A DNA stretch of 64,000 nucleotides from positions 3,543,001 to 3,607,000 of the forward strand of contig NZ_JAVDYC010000001.1 of the NCBI RefSeq assembly GCF_031458255.1, written 5' to 3'. The position numbers and the translations under genes were made by a program. Below, in pieces: positions 1 through 8,792 of the stretch. A model generated the notes under the pieces. That model did not search any database, was not told the DNA's origin, and was given only the letters and a program-made list of their open reading frames with translations. Within the stretch, counting starts at the first letter, position 1; every line of letters begins with the position of its first letter. Source of the DNA: Catenuloplanes niger (lineage in GTDB: Bacteria > Actinomycetota > Actinomycetes > Mycobacteriales > Micromonosporaceae).

Positions 1-222
1 CTGCGTGTGGACGCCGATCCCGAGGTCGGCGCGCGGTTGCGCTCCGCCGTCGGCGCGCTGCTCCAGCGCGCCCAGGCCGCCGGAACCGTGCGTCAGGACA
101 TCTCCTTCGACGATCTGATCGCCCTGATGATCGCTGCTGGCCGGGCCGCCCAGGCCACCCCGGACGAGCAGACCCGAACGCACCTGATCGAGGTCATCCT
201 GGACGGCCTGCAGGCCGGGTGA
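1..222 (+). CDS. C-terminal part of a TetR-family transcriptional regulator (5' end outside window)
   Basis: The reading frame is open from the first base of the window to a TGA at 220-222, leaving about 73 residues. The fragment is helical and has the look of a TetR ligand-binding C-terminal domain: charged amphipathic helices, an FDDLIALMIAAGRAA-like helix, and a final helix ending VILDGLQAG, a common ending in this family. The DNA-binding HTH would lie upstream, outside the window, so family membership is an inference from the C-terminal pattern alone. It points towards glmS, which is convergent. Confidence 0.6.
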   Translation: MRVDADPEVGARLRSAVGALLQRAQAAGTVRQDISFDDLIALMIAAGRAAQATPDEQTRTHLIEVILDGLQAG

Positions 223-290
223 GATCTCGCCGGCGTCGGAACTCGGCGACATCCGATCCGGAACTCACGAACAGGTCCGGTCCGCGAACG

Positions 291-340
291 ACCGGCGACG
301 CGGGTCGCGACCGGCGAGTGACCGGCGACGCGAGTCGCGG
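291..340. repeat. Two direct copies of a ~19-bp GC-rich motif (30-bp period)
   Basis: ACCGGCGACGCGGGTCGCG at 291-309 recurs at 321-339 with one substitution. A partial copy (ACCGGCGAGTG) lies between them at 310-320. The repeats fill most of the 278-bp gap between the TetR fragment and glmS. I see no gene in this gap. Confidence 0.7.
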
Positions 341-365
341 CTCGTGGTGACCACCCGCTTTCCGA

Positions 366-405
366 CAGGAAGGCCGCCCGCGGCCGACCGGTACCCGCGG
401 GAGCA
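366..405 (-). repeat. Dispersed 40-bp repeat, copy 1 (behind glmS terminator)
   Basis: This 40-bp block matches 13003-13042 at 38 of 40 positions. It contains the self-complementary strings CCGCGG and CCCGCGGG. Both copies lie roughly 90-96 bp beyond the stop codon of a minus-strand gene, just past that gene's rho-independent terminator, in the same orientation. This suggests a genome-wide dispersed (REP-like) element. The function is unknown. Confidence 0.7.
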
Positions 406-450
406 TGCGGACCGCACCACCCGGGGAGCGGGTATATCGCATCGAACGAA

Positions 451-484
451 AAGGCCGGCCCGCGCACGCACGCGGACCGGCCTT
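451..484 (-). terminator. Rho-independent terminator of glmS
   Basis: The arms AAGGCCGGCCCGCG (451-464) and CGCGGACCGGCCTT (471-484) pair with one mismatch around a 6-nt loop. On the minus strand the stem is followed by TTTTCG. It lies 17 bp after the glmS stop. Confidence 0.85.
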
Positions 485-500
485 CGGCGAGAAACCCGCC

Positions 501-2381
501 TTACTCGACGGTGACCGACTTGGCCAGGTTGCGCGGCTGGTCGACGTCGTGGCCGCGGGAGCTGGCGATCTCGCAGGAGAGGACCTGGAGCGGCACCGTG
601 GTGACCAGCGGTGCCAGCAGCGTCGGGGTACGCGGGACGCGGATCAGCTCGTCGGCGTAGGGGACGACCGCGTCGTCACCCTCCTCGGCGATGACGATGG
701 TGCGGGCGCCGCGGGCCCGGACCTCCTGGATGTTCGACACGATCTTGTCGTGCAGGACGCCGCGGCCGGCCGGGGACGGGACGATGCAGACGACCGGCGT
801 GCCCTGGTCGATGAGCGCGATCGGGCCGTGCTTGAGCTCGCCCGCCGCGAAGCCCTCGGCGTGCATGTAGGCCAGTTCCTTGAGCTTGAGCGCGCCCTCC
901 AGCGCCACCGGGTAGCCGACGTGCCGCCCGATGAACAGCACCTGCTGCGCGGAGGCGAGGTCGCGGGCGAGCTTGCGGACCGGCTCCATCGACTCCAGCA
1001 CGGTGCGCAGCTTGTCCGGCATCTCCTGGAGCTGCTTGACGACCGCGCCGACCTCGTCCGCGTACTTGATGCCGCGGACCTGCGCGAGGTGCAGGCCGAT
1101 CAGGTAGCAGGCGACGAGCTGGGTGAGGAACGCCTTGGTGGACGCGACCGCGACCTCCGGCCCGCCGTGCGTGTAGAGCACGGCGTCGGACTCGCGCGGG
1201 ATGGTCGAGCCGTTCGTGTTGCAGATCGCGAGGACGCGCGCCTTCTGCTCCTTGGCGTGCCGGAGCGCCATCAGCGTGTCCATCGTCTCGCCGGACTGGG
1301 AGATCGCGATGACCAGCGTCGAGCGGTCCAGGACCGGGTCGCGGTAGCGGAACTCGCTGGCCGTCTCGACCTCGCACGGGATGCGGGTCCAGTGCTCGAT
1401 CGCGTACTTCGCGACCAGGCCCGAGTGGTACGCCGTGCCGCACGCGACGATGAAGATCTTGTCGACGTCGCGCAGGTCCTGCTCCGTGAGGCGGACCTCG
1501 TCGAGCACGATCTCGCCGGTCTCGGTGAGCCGGCCGAGCAGCGTGTCCGCGACCGCCTGCGGCTGCTCGGCGATCTCCTTGAGCATGAAGTAGTCGTAGC
1601 CGCCCTTCTCGGCGGCGGACGCGTCCCAGTCGATGTGGAACGGGCGGCCCTCGACGGCGGTGCCGTCGAAGCCGGTGATCTCGATGCCCTCCGGCGTGAT
1701 CAGCACGACCTGGTCCTGGCCGAGCTCGACCGCCTCGCGGGTGTGCTCGATGAACGCGGAGACGTCGCTGGCCAGGTAGTTCTCCCCCTCGCCGCGGCCG
1801 ACCACGAGCGGCGAGTTGCGGCGGGCGCCGACCACCGCGCCGGGGATCGCGGTGTCCACGGCGAGCAGCGTGAACGCGCCCTCCAGCCGGCGGGAGACGC
1901 GGCGCATGGCCTCGGCGAGCGCCTGCGGGCCGCTCTGCCCCTCGGAGTTGACCTCGGTGAGCGCGATGGAGAGCAGGTGCGCGGCGACCTCGGTGTCGGT
2001 CTCGCTGCTGAACTCGACGCCGAGCGCCTCCAGCTCGACGCGGAGGCGGGCGAAGTTCTCGATGATGCCGTTGTGGATGACCGCGACGCGGCCGTCCTGC
2101 GAGACGTGCGGGTGGGCGTTGCGGTCGGTGGGGCCGCCGTGGGTGGCCCAGCGGGTGTGCCCGATGCCGGTGGTGCCGGCCGTGATGCCGCTGGCCGCGC
2201 CCTCGCCGAGCGCCTTCTCCAGGTTGGCGAGCTTGCCCGCCTTCTTCTCGGTGTGCAGCGTGCCGTCACCGACGATGGCGACGCCCGCCGAGTCGTAACC
2301 CCGGTACTCGAGCCGCCGCAGCCCGTCCAACACGATGCTCAGAGCCGGCCGGTCGCCGACGTAACCCACGATTCCGCACAT
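501..2381 (-). CDS. glmS: Glutamine--fructose-6-phosphate aminotransferase (isomerizing)
   Basis: Makes glucosamine-6-phosphate from fructose-6-phosphate and glutamine, the first committed step to UDP-GlcNAc, in the cytoplasm. The 626-residue length is typical. The start MCGIVGYVG puts the Ntn-hydrolase nucleophile Cys at residue 2. Residues 1-225 form the glutaminase domain (RRLEYRGYDSAG, GIGHTRWATHG). Two SIS sugar-isomerase domains follow, with the SQSGETMDT and STKAF signatures, and the protein ends in the family's LAKSVTVE tail. The ATG is fixed by the need for Cys2. A TANNNT-like TACGCT lies 7 nt upstream of the ATG, so the mRNA may be leaderless. GlmM, the next enzyme in the pathway, is encoded about 5 kb away on the same strand. 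Confidence 0.98.
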   Translation of the reverse strand: MCGIVGYVGDRPALSIVLDGLRRLEYRGYDSAGVAIVGDGTLHTEKKAGKLANLEKALGEGAASGITAGTTGIGHTRWATHGGPTDRNAHPHVSQDGRVAVIHNGIIENFARLRVELEALGVEFSSETDTEVAAHLLSIALTEVNSEGQSGPQALAEAMRRVSRRLEGAFTLLAVDTAIPGAVVGARRNSPLVVGRGEGENYLASDVSAFIEHTREAVELGQDQVVLITPEGIEITGFDGTAVEGRPFHIDWDASAAEKGGYDYFMLKEIAEQPQAVADTLLGRLTETGEIVLDEVRLTEQDLRDVDKIFIVACGTAYHSGLVAKYAIEHWTRIPCEVETASEFRYRDPVLDRSTLVIAISQSGETMDTLMALRHAKEQKARVLAICNTNGSTIPRESDAVLYTHGGPEVAVASTKAFLTQLVACYLIGLHLAQVRGIKYADEVGAVVKQLQEMPDKLRTVLESMEPVRKLARDLASAQQVLFIGRHVGYPVALEGALKLKELAYMHAEGFAAGELKHGPIALIDQGTPVVCIVPSPAGRGVLHDKIVSNIQEVRARGARTIVIAEEGDDAVVPYADELIRVPRTPTLLAPLVTTVPLQVLSCEIASSRGHDVDQPRNLAKSVTVE

Positions 2382-2609
2382 GGCAGCCAGCGTAGCGGAG
2401 TTTTGCTCAACCTGCGTGCGCGAAGTCCGGGTATTCGCTCACGGACATTGCGCGATTGGGGGATTTATGTGGGACCTATACGGACAGAACATCCCAGGTA
2501 CCTGTCGGTAAGCCGATTGCTGCGATGAGGCAGGCTGGTACACGGTGTATTGCCCCCGACCGCCCGCCCTCTGACCGGACCGACGCGCCATCTTTGGAGC
2601 ACCGAGGCC

Positions 2610-3344
2610 ATGACCGAGCCCCATCCGCCGTCCCACCAGCCCGAGCAGCCCAACCCGTGGGCGCGGCCCCCGGAGGGCATGCCGGAGCAGCCGATGCCGT
2701 ACGGCCCGTCGTACCCGCCGCCGCCGACCACGAACTGGGCCTACGACCCGCAGCAGCAGCCGCCGACGGCACCACCGCCGCAGCAGCGCTCGGTGAAGCC
2801 GATCCTCGCGGTCATCGTGGTGGCCGTCGTGCTGCTCTGCGCGGGCACGGTCGTGGCCGGCGTGCTGGTCGTCAACCAGGCGCGGAACGCGGCGCAGGAC
2901 ATCCTGCCCTCGTTGCCGCCGCTGCCGACGGCCGCTCCGGAGCCGACCCGCCCGGCGCCCACCGGCAGCGCGCCGGAGACGGAGGACCCGTTCCAGATCC
3001 CCGGACTGCCGGACCTGGACGACCTGCTCCCGACCGGTGCCGGCATCACCGCGAGCCCGGACGCGACGGTCGTCTACGAGGTCACCGGCCCGGACGACGC
3101 CGCGGTCACGTACACGGAGGCCGGCACCACGCCGAAGTCCGAGCGGGACGTGCGGTTGCCGTGGCGGAAGGAGTTCACGCTCGGCTCGGAGACGCCGCTG
3201 CTGAGCGTGACCGGCATCCACTTCGGCACCGACAACTCGGAGCTCACCTGCCGGATCACGCTGGACGGCAAGGAGATCGTGAAGCGCACCGCGTCCGGCA
3301 ACGCCACCACCGCTACCTGTATGCAGTTCGTCATGGTTTCGTAG
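2610..3344 (+). CDS. MmpS-like membrane-anchored protein with proline-rich cytoplasmic N-terminus
   Basis: A 244-residue protein. Residues 1-60 are Pro/Gln-rich and presumably cytoplasmic. A single membrane helix spans about 64-89 (VIVVAVVLLCAGTVVAGV). A Pro/Thr-rich linker follows, then an extracytoplasmic beta-sandwich-like domain (about 150-244) with the YEVTG...ADVTYT and LPW-K-FT pattern seen in mycobacterial MmpS-type proteins. The ATG at 2610 is preferred over an in-frame upstream codon at 2550 because it has a GGAG 11 nt upstream and removes an Arg-rich extension. No MmpL transporter is nearby, so a role in lipid export cannot be claimed. It stops 4 bp before the aminotransferase start, so the two are probably co-transcribed. 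Confidence 0.75.
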   Translation: MTEPHPPSHQPEQPNPWARPPEGMPEQPMPYGPSYPPPPTTNWAYDPQQQPPTAPPPQQRSVKPILAVIVVAVVLLCAGTVVAGVLVVNQARNAAQDILPSLPPLPTAAPEPTRPAPTGSAPETEDPFQIPGLPDLDDLLPTGAGITASPDATVVYEVTGPDDAAVTYTEAGTTPKSERDVRLPWRKEFTLGSETPLLSVTGIHFGTDNSELTCRITLDGKEIVKRTASGNATTATCMQFVMVS

Positions 3345-3348
3345 ACGG

Positions 3349-4512
3349 GTGACTGATCCACTGGTGGCACGCATGCGCCCGTTCGGCACCACGATCTTCG
3401 CGGAGATGTCCGCGCTCGCGGTCCGGACGGGCGCGGTCAACCTCGGTCAGGGCTTCCCGGACACGGACGGGCCGCCGGAGATGCTGGCCGCCGCGGAGGC
3501 GGCGCTGCGCGGCGGGCGGAACCAGTACCCGCCGGGGCCGGGCGTTCCGGAACTACGCGCCGCGGTCGCGCGTCACCAGCGGCGGTTCTGGGATCTGGGG
3601 TACGACCCGGACGGCGAGATCCTGATCACGGCGGGCGCGACCGAGGCGATCGCGGCGACGATCCTGGCGCTGTGCGAGCCGGGCGACGAGGTGGTCTGCT
3701 TCGAGCCGTTCTACGACAGCTACGCCGCGTCGATCGCACTGGCCGGTGCGGTGCGCCGCCCGGTCACGCTGGTCCCGGACGGGCGCTTCGTCTTCGACCC
3801 GGAGCAGCTGCGCGCGGCGTTCTCCGACCGGACCCGGCTGGTGCTGCTCAACTCGCCGCACAACCCCACCGGCAAGGTCTTCACCCGCGCCGAGCTGGAG
3901 CTGATCGCGCAACTGTGCCGGGAGCACGACGTCTACGCGGTCACCGACGAGGTCTACGAGCACCTGGTCTTCACGGACAGCGCGGCACCGCACGTCCCGC
4001 TGGCCACGCTGGACGGCATGCGGGAACGCACGCTGCGCATCTCCTCGGCCGGCAAGACGTTCTCCTGCACCGGCTGGAAGATCGGCTGGGTCAGCGGCCC
4101 GCGCGAGCTGATCAGCGCGGTCACCCGCGTCAAGCAGTTCCTGACGTACGTCAACGGCGCGCCGTTCCAGCCGGCGGTCGCGGTCGCGCTGGACCTGCCG
4201 GACGCGTACTACCGGGACCTCCGGGACGGCATGCAGGCCCGCCGGGACCGGCTCGCGGACGGACTGACCCGGGCCGGCCTGCGTGTGCTGCCGTCCGAGG
4301 GCACCTACTTCATCACGGCCGACATCTCCGGCGTCTCGGACGGCGACGGCATCGCGTTCTGCCGGGAGCTGCCCGGGCGGCTCGGCGTCGCGGCCATCCC
4401 GACCCAGGTCTTCTACGACCACCCGGAGCCGGCGCGGACGCTGGTCCGGTTCGCGTTCTGCAAGCGCGAGGAGGTCATCGACGAGGCGGTCAGGCGCCTG
4501 GCCGGGCCGTAG
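3349..4512 (+). CDS. Pyridoxal-phosphate aminotransferase, class I/II (DapC/kynurenine-aminotransferase-like)
   Basis: A 387-residue fold-type I aminotransferase. Visible landmarks are NLGQGFPDTD (31-40), the PLP phosphate region AGATEA (95-100), NSPHNPTG (168-175), Asp200 and Tyr203 in VTDEVYEHLVF, the Schiff-base Lys236 in SSAGKTFSCTGWK, and a C-terminal VRFAFCK containing the carboxylate-binding Arg. This subgroup is commonly named N-succinyldiaminopimelate aminotransferase (DapC) in actinobacteria, but relatives act on methionine, glutamine or kynurenine, so the substrate is not settled. The GTG start is 4 bp after the previous stop. The 3' end overlaps the convergent deacetylase/glycosyltransferase gene by 23 bp. 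Confidence 0.88.
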   Translation: MTDPLVARMRPFGTTIFAEMSALAVRTGAVNLGQGFPDTDGPPEMLAAAEAALRGGRNQYPPGPGVPELRAAVARHQRRFWDLGYDPDGEILITAGATEAIAATILALCEPGDEVVCFEPFYDSYAASIALAGAVRRPVTLVPDGRFVFDPEQLRAAFSDRTRLVLLNSPHNPTGKVFTRAELELIAQLCREHDVYAVTDEVYEHLVFTDSAAPHVPLATLDGMRERTLRISSAGKTFSCTGWKIGWVSGPRELISAVTRVKQFLTYVNGAPFQPAVAVALDLPDAYYRDLRDGMQARRDRLADGLTRAGLRVLPSEGTYFITADISGVSDGDGIAFCRELPGRLGVAAIPTQVFYDHPEPARTLVRFAFCKREEVIDEAVRRLAGP

Positions 4513-6184
4513 TCGTGGCCGACCCGGTGGGCAGCCGCGCGCCCATCAGCGCCTCCAGCCCGCGGCTGCGGCGCGGCGCGTGACGGCCGTGCCGGGAGGC
4601 GGCGATCAGCATCGGGTAGGTCAGCGGCCGCCGGACGATCTCCGTCCACGTGCCCCCGGCGAGTTGGAGCGCGAGCACGCCGAGCCAGATCGCCACGGTC
4701 CGCACCGGGTCGTCGAAGAGCAGGCCGTAGATCAGGTAGAGGTCGATCAGCGGTGCCAGCAGCGGCAGCAGCGTGTGGAAGAGCAGCAGCGCGAGCAGTG
4801 CCCGCCGTCCGTAGCGGCCACCGGCACCGGACTCGACGAGCACCCGCCGGTGCTTCCACATCGCCTGCATGTCGCCGTAGACCGCGGTGTACGGGCGTGG
4901 CCGCGCCGGGACGCGGGCGTCCGGTGCGCAGACCACCCGCCAGCCGGCGCGGACGACCGCGACGGTCAGGTCGGTGTCCTCGGCGAGCGTGTCGTCGGAG
5001 AGCCCGTCGACCTGGCGCAGTGCCTCCCGCCGGTACGCGCCGACCGCGGCCGGGACCGTCGGCAGGCAGCGCAGCGCGTCGTACGCCCGCTGGCGCGCGC
5101 CGGAGCCGGCGTCACCGGCGACCGCGCCGACCGCCGGGTCCGCGAACGGCCCGGCCAGCGCGGACACGGTGTCCGGCCCGAAGGTCGTCTCGCCGTCCGT
5201 CAGCACGATCACGTCCGTGGTGGCGTGCGCGATGCCGGTGTTCAGCGCGGCGGCCCGGCCCGCGTGCCGCTGGCGCAGCACCGTGACGCCCGGATACGCC
5301 TCCGCGACCTGCGCGGTGCGGTCCGTGGACCCGTCGTCGACCACGATGACGTCCGCCGGGCCGAACGAGCCCAGCATCTCCGTGATGCGCTCCTCGGCGT
5401 TGTGTACCGGTACGACGATCGTGACCCGGCGGTGGTAGCCCCGCTCGTGCGTGATCCGCCGCCGCCCGGCCGGCACGAGCGCGGCCCGGGCCAGCAGGAG
5501 CGCGCCGAGCAGCAGCAACGCGACCGTGAACCAGCTCGCCACCGTCCAGCCGGCCTGCACCAGGCCGACCAGTGCCAGGCCGAGCGCCCGCTCCGTGGTG
5601 TCCGGGGCCGGGTTGACCGGGGTGTCCCGCAGCGTGGTGATCGTGTAGCCGGCCCGTTTCAGCTCCGGGATCACCGCGTCCAGCGCGGCCGCGGTCCGGT
5701 CGCCGCCGGCGAAGCGCACGACCGCGCCCGCGCCGCCCGGCGGCATGACCGCGCGCCGGATGTCGGTCAGCGTCGCGGCCGGGTCGCCGTCCCGGCTCTC
5801 CCGCGTCGTCCCCGTGCCGCGCAGCAGCGTGCTGGTGACGTTCGCGGCGCCGGCCAGCGCGTACCGGGTGGTGGCCGTGTCGATGCCGATCTCGTGGCCG
5901 GCGTTCCGGACGTCACGCACGATGCCGGGGTGCCGGGCGATGCGCGCGCCGGTCATGAAGAAGACCGCGGGCACGTCGTGCTCGGCCAGCACGCGCAGGA
6001 TCTCGGGCGTGAACGCCGGATCCGGGCCGCCGTCGAACGCGAGCACGACATGCCGCTTCGGTGGCTCGGCCGCGCCGGCGACCGGCACGTCGGGAACTCC
6101 GAGCCGGCTCGTCACCACGCCGTTGACCAGCAGCAGTCCGACGACGAGCCCGAGTGTCGCGATGAGCAGGAACCAGCGCCTCAC
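4490..6184 (-). CDS. Degenerate NodB-type polysaccharide deacetylase fused to a family 2 glycosyltransferase
   Basis: A 564-residue membrane protein. A signal-anchor helix (about 4-22) precedes a short NodB-like domain (about 44-190), a membrane helix (about 213-236), a GT2 domain (about 253-430) and C-terminal membrane helices (about 462-500). The NodB part keeps family phrases (AFDGGPDP, ILRVLAEHDVPAVFF, GHEIG). However, the metal-binding Asp of FDDGP is Gly52, the two-His HTxxH motif reads IDTATT, and no RPPYG motif is present, so it is probably not a deacetylase. The GT2 part has VVDDGSTDRT, LTDGE for the DxD site and AEDTDL for the catalytic Asp, but QAMWKHR where QxxRW is usual. Intact relatives remodel or build cell-surface polysaccharide. 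It is divergent from the GH18-like lipoprotein, 90 bp away. Confidence 0.85.
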   Translation of the reverse strand: MRRWFLLIATLGLVVGLLLVNGVVTSRLGVPDVPVAGAAEPPKRHVVLAFDGGPDPAFTPEILRVLAEHDVPAVFFMTGARIARHPGIVRDVRNAGHEIGIDTATTRYALAGAANVTSTLLRGTGTTRESRDGDPAATLTDIRRAVMPPGGAGAVVRFAGGDRTAAALDAVIPELKRAGYTITTLRDTPVNPAPDTTERALGLALVGLVQAGWTVASWFTVALLLLGALLLARAALVPAGRRRITHERGYHRRVTIVVPVHNAEERITEMLGSFGPADVIVVDDGSTDRTAQVAEAYPGVTVLRQRHAGRAAALNTGIAHATTDVIVLTDGETTFGPDTVSALAGPFADPAVGAVAGDAGSGARQRAYDALRCLPTVPAAVGAYRREALRQVDGLSDDTLAEDTDLTVAVVRAGWRVVCAPDARVPARPRPYTAVYGDMQAMWKHRRVLVESGAGGRYGRRALLALLLFHTLLPLLAPLIDLYLIYGLLFDDPVRTVAIWLGVLALQLAGGTWTEIVRRPLTYPMLIAASRHGRHAPRRSRGLEALMGARLPTGSATTTARPGA

Positions 6185-6274
6185 TATCTTCCCTCGACCG
6201 GCTCAAGGCGCTCCTTACGGTTTGTGGCGGCGATCACAGACACCGTGCCGCCGGCCGGCTCGTTGGGCAGAGGC

Positions 6275-7213
6275 GTGCTGTGGAAACGCCTCGCCGTACT
6301 CGTGCCGGTCCTGCTCGCCGCCGGCTGCACCGCCGCCGACGATCCGCGACCGCCGCTGCGGGTGGCGCCCTACGTCGACATCGCCAGCGGCTCGCTCGAC
6401 ATCGCGGCGGCCGTCCGGGAATCCGGTCAGACCGACTTCACGCTCGCGTTCGTGGTCGCGGACCGGTCGACGAAGGCCTGCGCGCCGACCTGGGGCGGCA
6501 CGCTGCCGCTGGACGCGCCGCGGGTGCAGGCGGACCTGGACGCGATCGCCCGGCTGGGCGGCGAGGTGACCGTGTCGACCGGCGGTGCGACCGGCACGTA
6601 CCTGGAGAGCGTGTGTTCCCGCGCGGAGCTGACCGCGGCCTACCGGGCGGCGCTGGACGCGGCCGGCAGCAACGACCTGGACGTGGACGTCGAGCGGCCG
6701 GTCACGCCGGAGACGGTCACCGGCGCGCTCGCGGACCTGCAGCGGGAGCGCGGCACCTCGATCACGCTGACCGTGCCGGTCGCGGGTGCCGCCCGGGGGC
6801 TGACGGACGAGACGACGGCGCTGCTGCGGAGCGCCGCCGCGGCCGGCGTCGAGCTGTCCGTCAACGCGATGACGATGAACTTCGACCCGGCCGGTGCGGG
6901 CTGGGCCGACGCGATGATCGCGGCCACCGACGCGGTCGCGGCGGACCTGGCCGCGATCTGGCCGGACCGGGACGTCCACCGCATGCTCGGCGTGACCCCC
7001 ATGATCGGCGTCAACGACACCGGCCCGGTCACCACGCTGACGGACGCACAGACCGTCCTGCGGTACGCGGAGGAGCGCGGCCTGGGCTTCGTGCGCTTCT
7101 GGTCCGTCAACCGGGACAACGACGGCTGCTCCGGCACGGTGTCCCCCTCGTGCAGCGGCATCGCCCAGTCCCGGTTCGAGTTCCTGAGGCTGTTCGGCGA
7201 ACCCCGTCCATGA
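6275..7213 (+). CDS. GH18 chitinase-like lipoprotein
   Basis: About 312 residues. A short signal peptide ends in the lipobox LLAAGC, so the protein is predicted to be lipid-anchored outside the membrane. The mature part follows the actinobacterial chitinase pattern: APYVDIASG, DFTLAFVVAD, the CAPTWGGTLPLD segment, GGEVTVSTGGATGT, and NDLDVDVE, which corresponds to the GH18 DxDxE catalytic strand with Glu as proton donor. The chain is single-domain, with no chitin-binding module seen. The start is uncertain: GTG 6275 has AGAGG immediately upstream, and another in-frame GTG is at 6245. Divergent from the deacetylase/GT gene, it may trim a GlcNAc-containing surface polymer; that role is inference. 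Confidence 0.75.
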   Translation: MLWKRLAVLVPVLLAAGCTAADDPRPPLRVAPYVDIASGSLDIAAAVRESGQTDFTLAFVVADRSTKACAPTWGGTLPLDAPRVQADLDAIARLGGEVTVSTGGATGTYLESVCSRAELTAAYRAALDAAGSNDLDVDVERPVTPETVTGALADLQRERGTSITLTVPVAGAARGLTDETTALLRSAAAAGVELSVNAMTMNFDPAGAGWADAMIAATDAVAADLAAIWPDRDVHRMLGVTPMIGVNDTGPVTTLTDAQTVLRYAEERGLGFVRFWSVNRDNDGCSGTVSPSCSGIAQSRFEFLRLFGEPRP

Positions 7214-7214
7214 A

Positions 7215-7255
7215 CGAGGCCCCCCGGGCCGCCGGAACGGCTCGGGGACGCCTCG
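7215..7255. terminator. Bidirectional hairpin between the GH18-like gene and glmM
   Basis: CGAGGC (7215-7220) pairs with GCCTCG (7250-7255). Inside it, CCCCGGGCCG pairs with CGGCTCGGGG with one G-U wobble. It lies between two convergent stop codons and has no clear U-tract. Confidence 0.65.
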
Positions 7256-7266
7256 ACCACGACGTG

Positions 7267-8607
7267 CTAGACGGTGCGGACCACGTCCGCGACGCGGTCG
7301 GCCACGCGCTGCGCGGTCTCCGCGGTCGCCGCCTCGATCATGACCCGGACCAGCTGCTCCGTGCCGGACGGGCGGAGCAGCACCCGGCCGGTGTCGCCCA
7401 GCTCCGCCTCGGCCTCGGCCACCGCGGCCTTGACCGCCGGGGCGGACGCGACCGCGGCCCGGTCCGAGACCGGCACGTTGATCAGCACCTGCGGCAGCTT
7501 CGTCATGATCGACGCCAGCTCCGCGAGGGACTTGCCGGTCGCGGCCATCCGCGCCATCAGGTGCAGGCCGGTCAGCGTGCCGTCGCCGGTGGTGGCGTGC
7601 GCGGGCATCACCACGTGGCCGCTCTGCTCGCCGCCCAGCGCGAGGTCGGAGGCGCGCAGCTCGTCCAGCACGTACCGGTCGCCGACCTTGGTCTCGCGCA
7701 GTTCGATGCCGGCCTCGCGCATCGCGATCCGCAGCCCGAGGTTGCTCATCACGGTGGTCACCAGCGTGTCACCGGTCAGCGTGCCGGCCTCCCGCATGGC
7801 GACGGCGAGAATGCCCATGATCTCGTCGCCGTCGACCACCTCACCGGTCGCGGAGACCGCCAGGCAGCGGTCCGCGTCGCCGTCCAGGCCGATGCCCAGG
7901 TGCGCGCCGTGCTCGACCACCGCGGCCTGCAGGCTCTCCAGGTGGGTGGCGCCGCACTCGTCGTTGATGTTCAGCCCGTCCGGCTCCGCGTTGATCACGA
8001 CGACCTCCGCGCCGGCCTCGCTGAACGCGGCCGGTGCCACGTCCGCGGGTGCGCCGTTCGCGCAGTCGACCACGACCTTGATGCCCTCGAGCGAGTGCGG
8101 CGTGGCCGCGACCAGGTGCTTCACGTAGTGGTCCGCACCGTCCAGCAGGTCGTGCACCCGGCCGATCGCGGCACCGACCGGACGGGTCCAGCCGCCGTTG
8201 TTCGCCTCGATCGCCGCCTCGATCTTCGCCTCGATGTCGTCGGGCAGCTTGTGCCCACCGGCCGCGAAGAGCTTGATGCCGTTGTCCGGCATCGGGTTGT
8301 GCGAGGCGGAGACCATCACGCCGAAGTCCGCCTTGGTCTCGCCCACCAGGTATGCCACGCCCGGCGTGGGCAGCACGCCCACGCGCAGCACGGTCGCCCC
8401 GGCGCTGGCCAGACCCGCGACCACGGCCGCCTCCAGCATCTCACCGCTGGCCCGGGGGTCACGGCCCACGATCGCCAGCGGCGGGTGGCTGTGGTCCGCC
8501 TCGGCGAGCACGTGCGCGGCCGCGACCGCCACGGACATCGCCAACTCCGGCGTCAGATCCGCGTTGGCCTTGCCTCGCACGCCGTCGGTGCCAAAGAGCC
8601 GCCCCAT
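7267..8607 (-). CDS. glmM: Phosphoglucosamine mutase
   Basis: Converts glucosamine-6-phosphate to glucosamine-1-phosphate for UDP-GlcNAc synthesis. It has 446 residues, the usual size. The start [12 protein letters not shown] is the conserved N-terminus of the family. The phosphoserine loop is VSASHNPM, with Ser102 as the phosphorylated residue. The metal-binding loop is GLDGDADR, the sugar-binding loop is GGEQSGH, and the phosphate-binding site is LRPSGTE. ATG 8607 is chosen over an upstream in-frame extension because of the conserved start and the strong GGGAAGGA Shine-Dalgarno. It follows rpsI on the same strand, a common actinobacterial order. Confidence 0.97.
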   Translation of the reverse strand: MGRLFGTDGVRGKANADLTPELAMSVAVAAAHVLAEADHSHPPLAIVGRDPRASGEMLEAAVVAGLASAGATVLRVGVLPTPGVAYLVGETKADFGVMVSASHNPMPDNGIKLFAAGGHKLPDDIEAKIEAAIEANNGGWTRPVGAAIGRVHDLLDGADHYVKHLVAATPHSLEGIKVVVDCANGAPADVAPAAFSEAGAEVVVINAEPDGLNINDECGATHLESLQAAVVEHGAHLGIGLDGDADRCLAVSATGEVVDGDEIMGILAVAMREAGTLTGDTLVTTVMSNLGLRIAMREAGIELRETKVGDRYVLDELRASDLALGGEQSGHVVMPAHATTGDGTLTGLHLMARMAATGKSLAELASIMTKLPQVLINVPVSDRAAVASAPAVKAAVAEAEAELGDTGRVLLRPSGTEQLVRVMIEAATAETAQRVADRVADVVRTV

Positions 8608-8731
8608 TGCCGTCCTTCCCTCGCCTGATCTCGGTGGTACGTCGTCGACCGCCGCATCCTCGTCCATGACACGGCGGTGGTGCGACCTTTCAGTCGCGTA
8701 TTACATGCGGGGAGACTTCGTACAACAGCAA

Positions 8732-8773
8732 ACGGCCAGGCGAACCACCCGCGAGGGCGGTTTGCCTGGCCGT
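8732..8773 (-). terminator. Rho-independent terminator of rplM-rpsI
   Basis: ACGGCCAGGCGAACC (8732-8746) pairs with GGTTTGCCTGGCCGT (8759-8773), with one G-U wobble. On the minus strand a T-rich run (TTTGCTGTTG) follows. It is 20 bp after the rpsI stop. Confidence 0.85.
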
Positions 8774-8792
8774 CAGCGTCAGACCGGCAAGG

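Noticed and set aside
405-2528. A 707-codon open frame on the plus strand opposite glmS
   Set aside because: It is antisense to a clear glmS, rich in Arg/Asp/Val from high-GC codon shadows, and shows no family motif.
4283-6274. A 664-codon in-frame extension upstream of the GH18-like lipoprotein
   Set aside because: It is antisense to the NodB-GT2 gene and would bury the lipoprotein signal peptide, which marks the true start.
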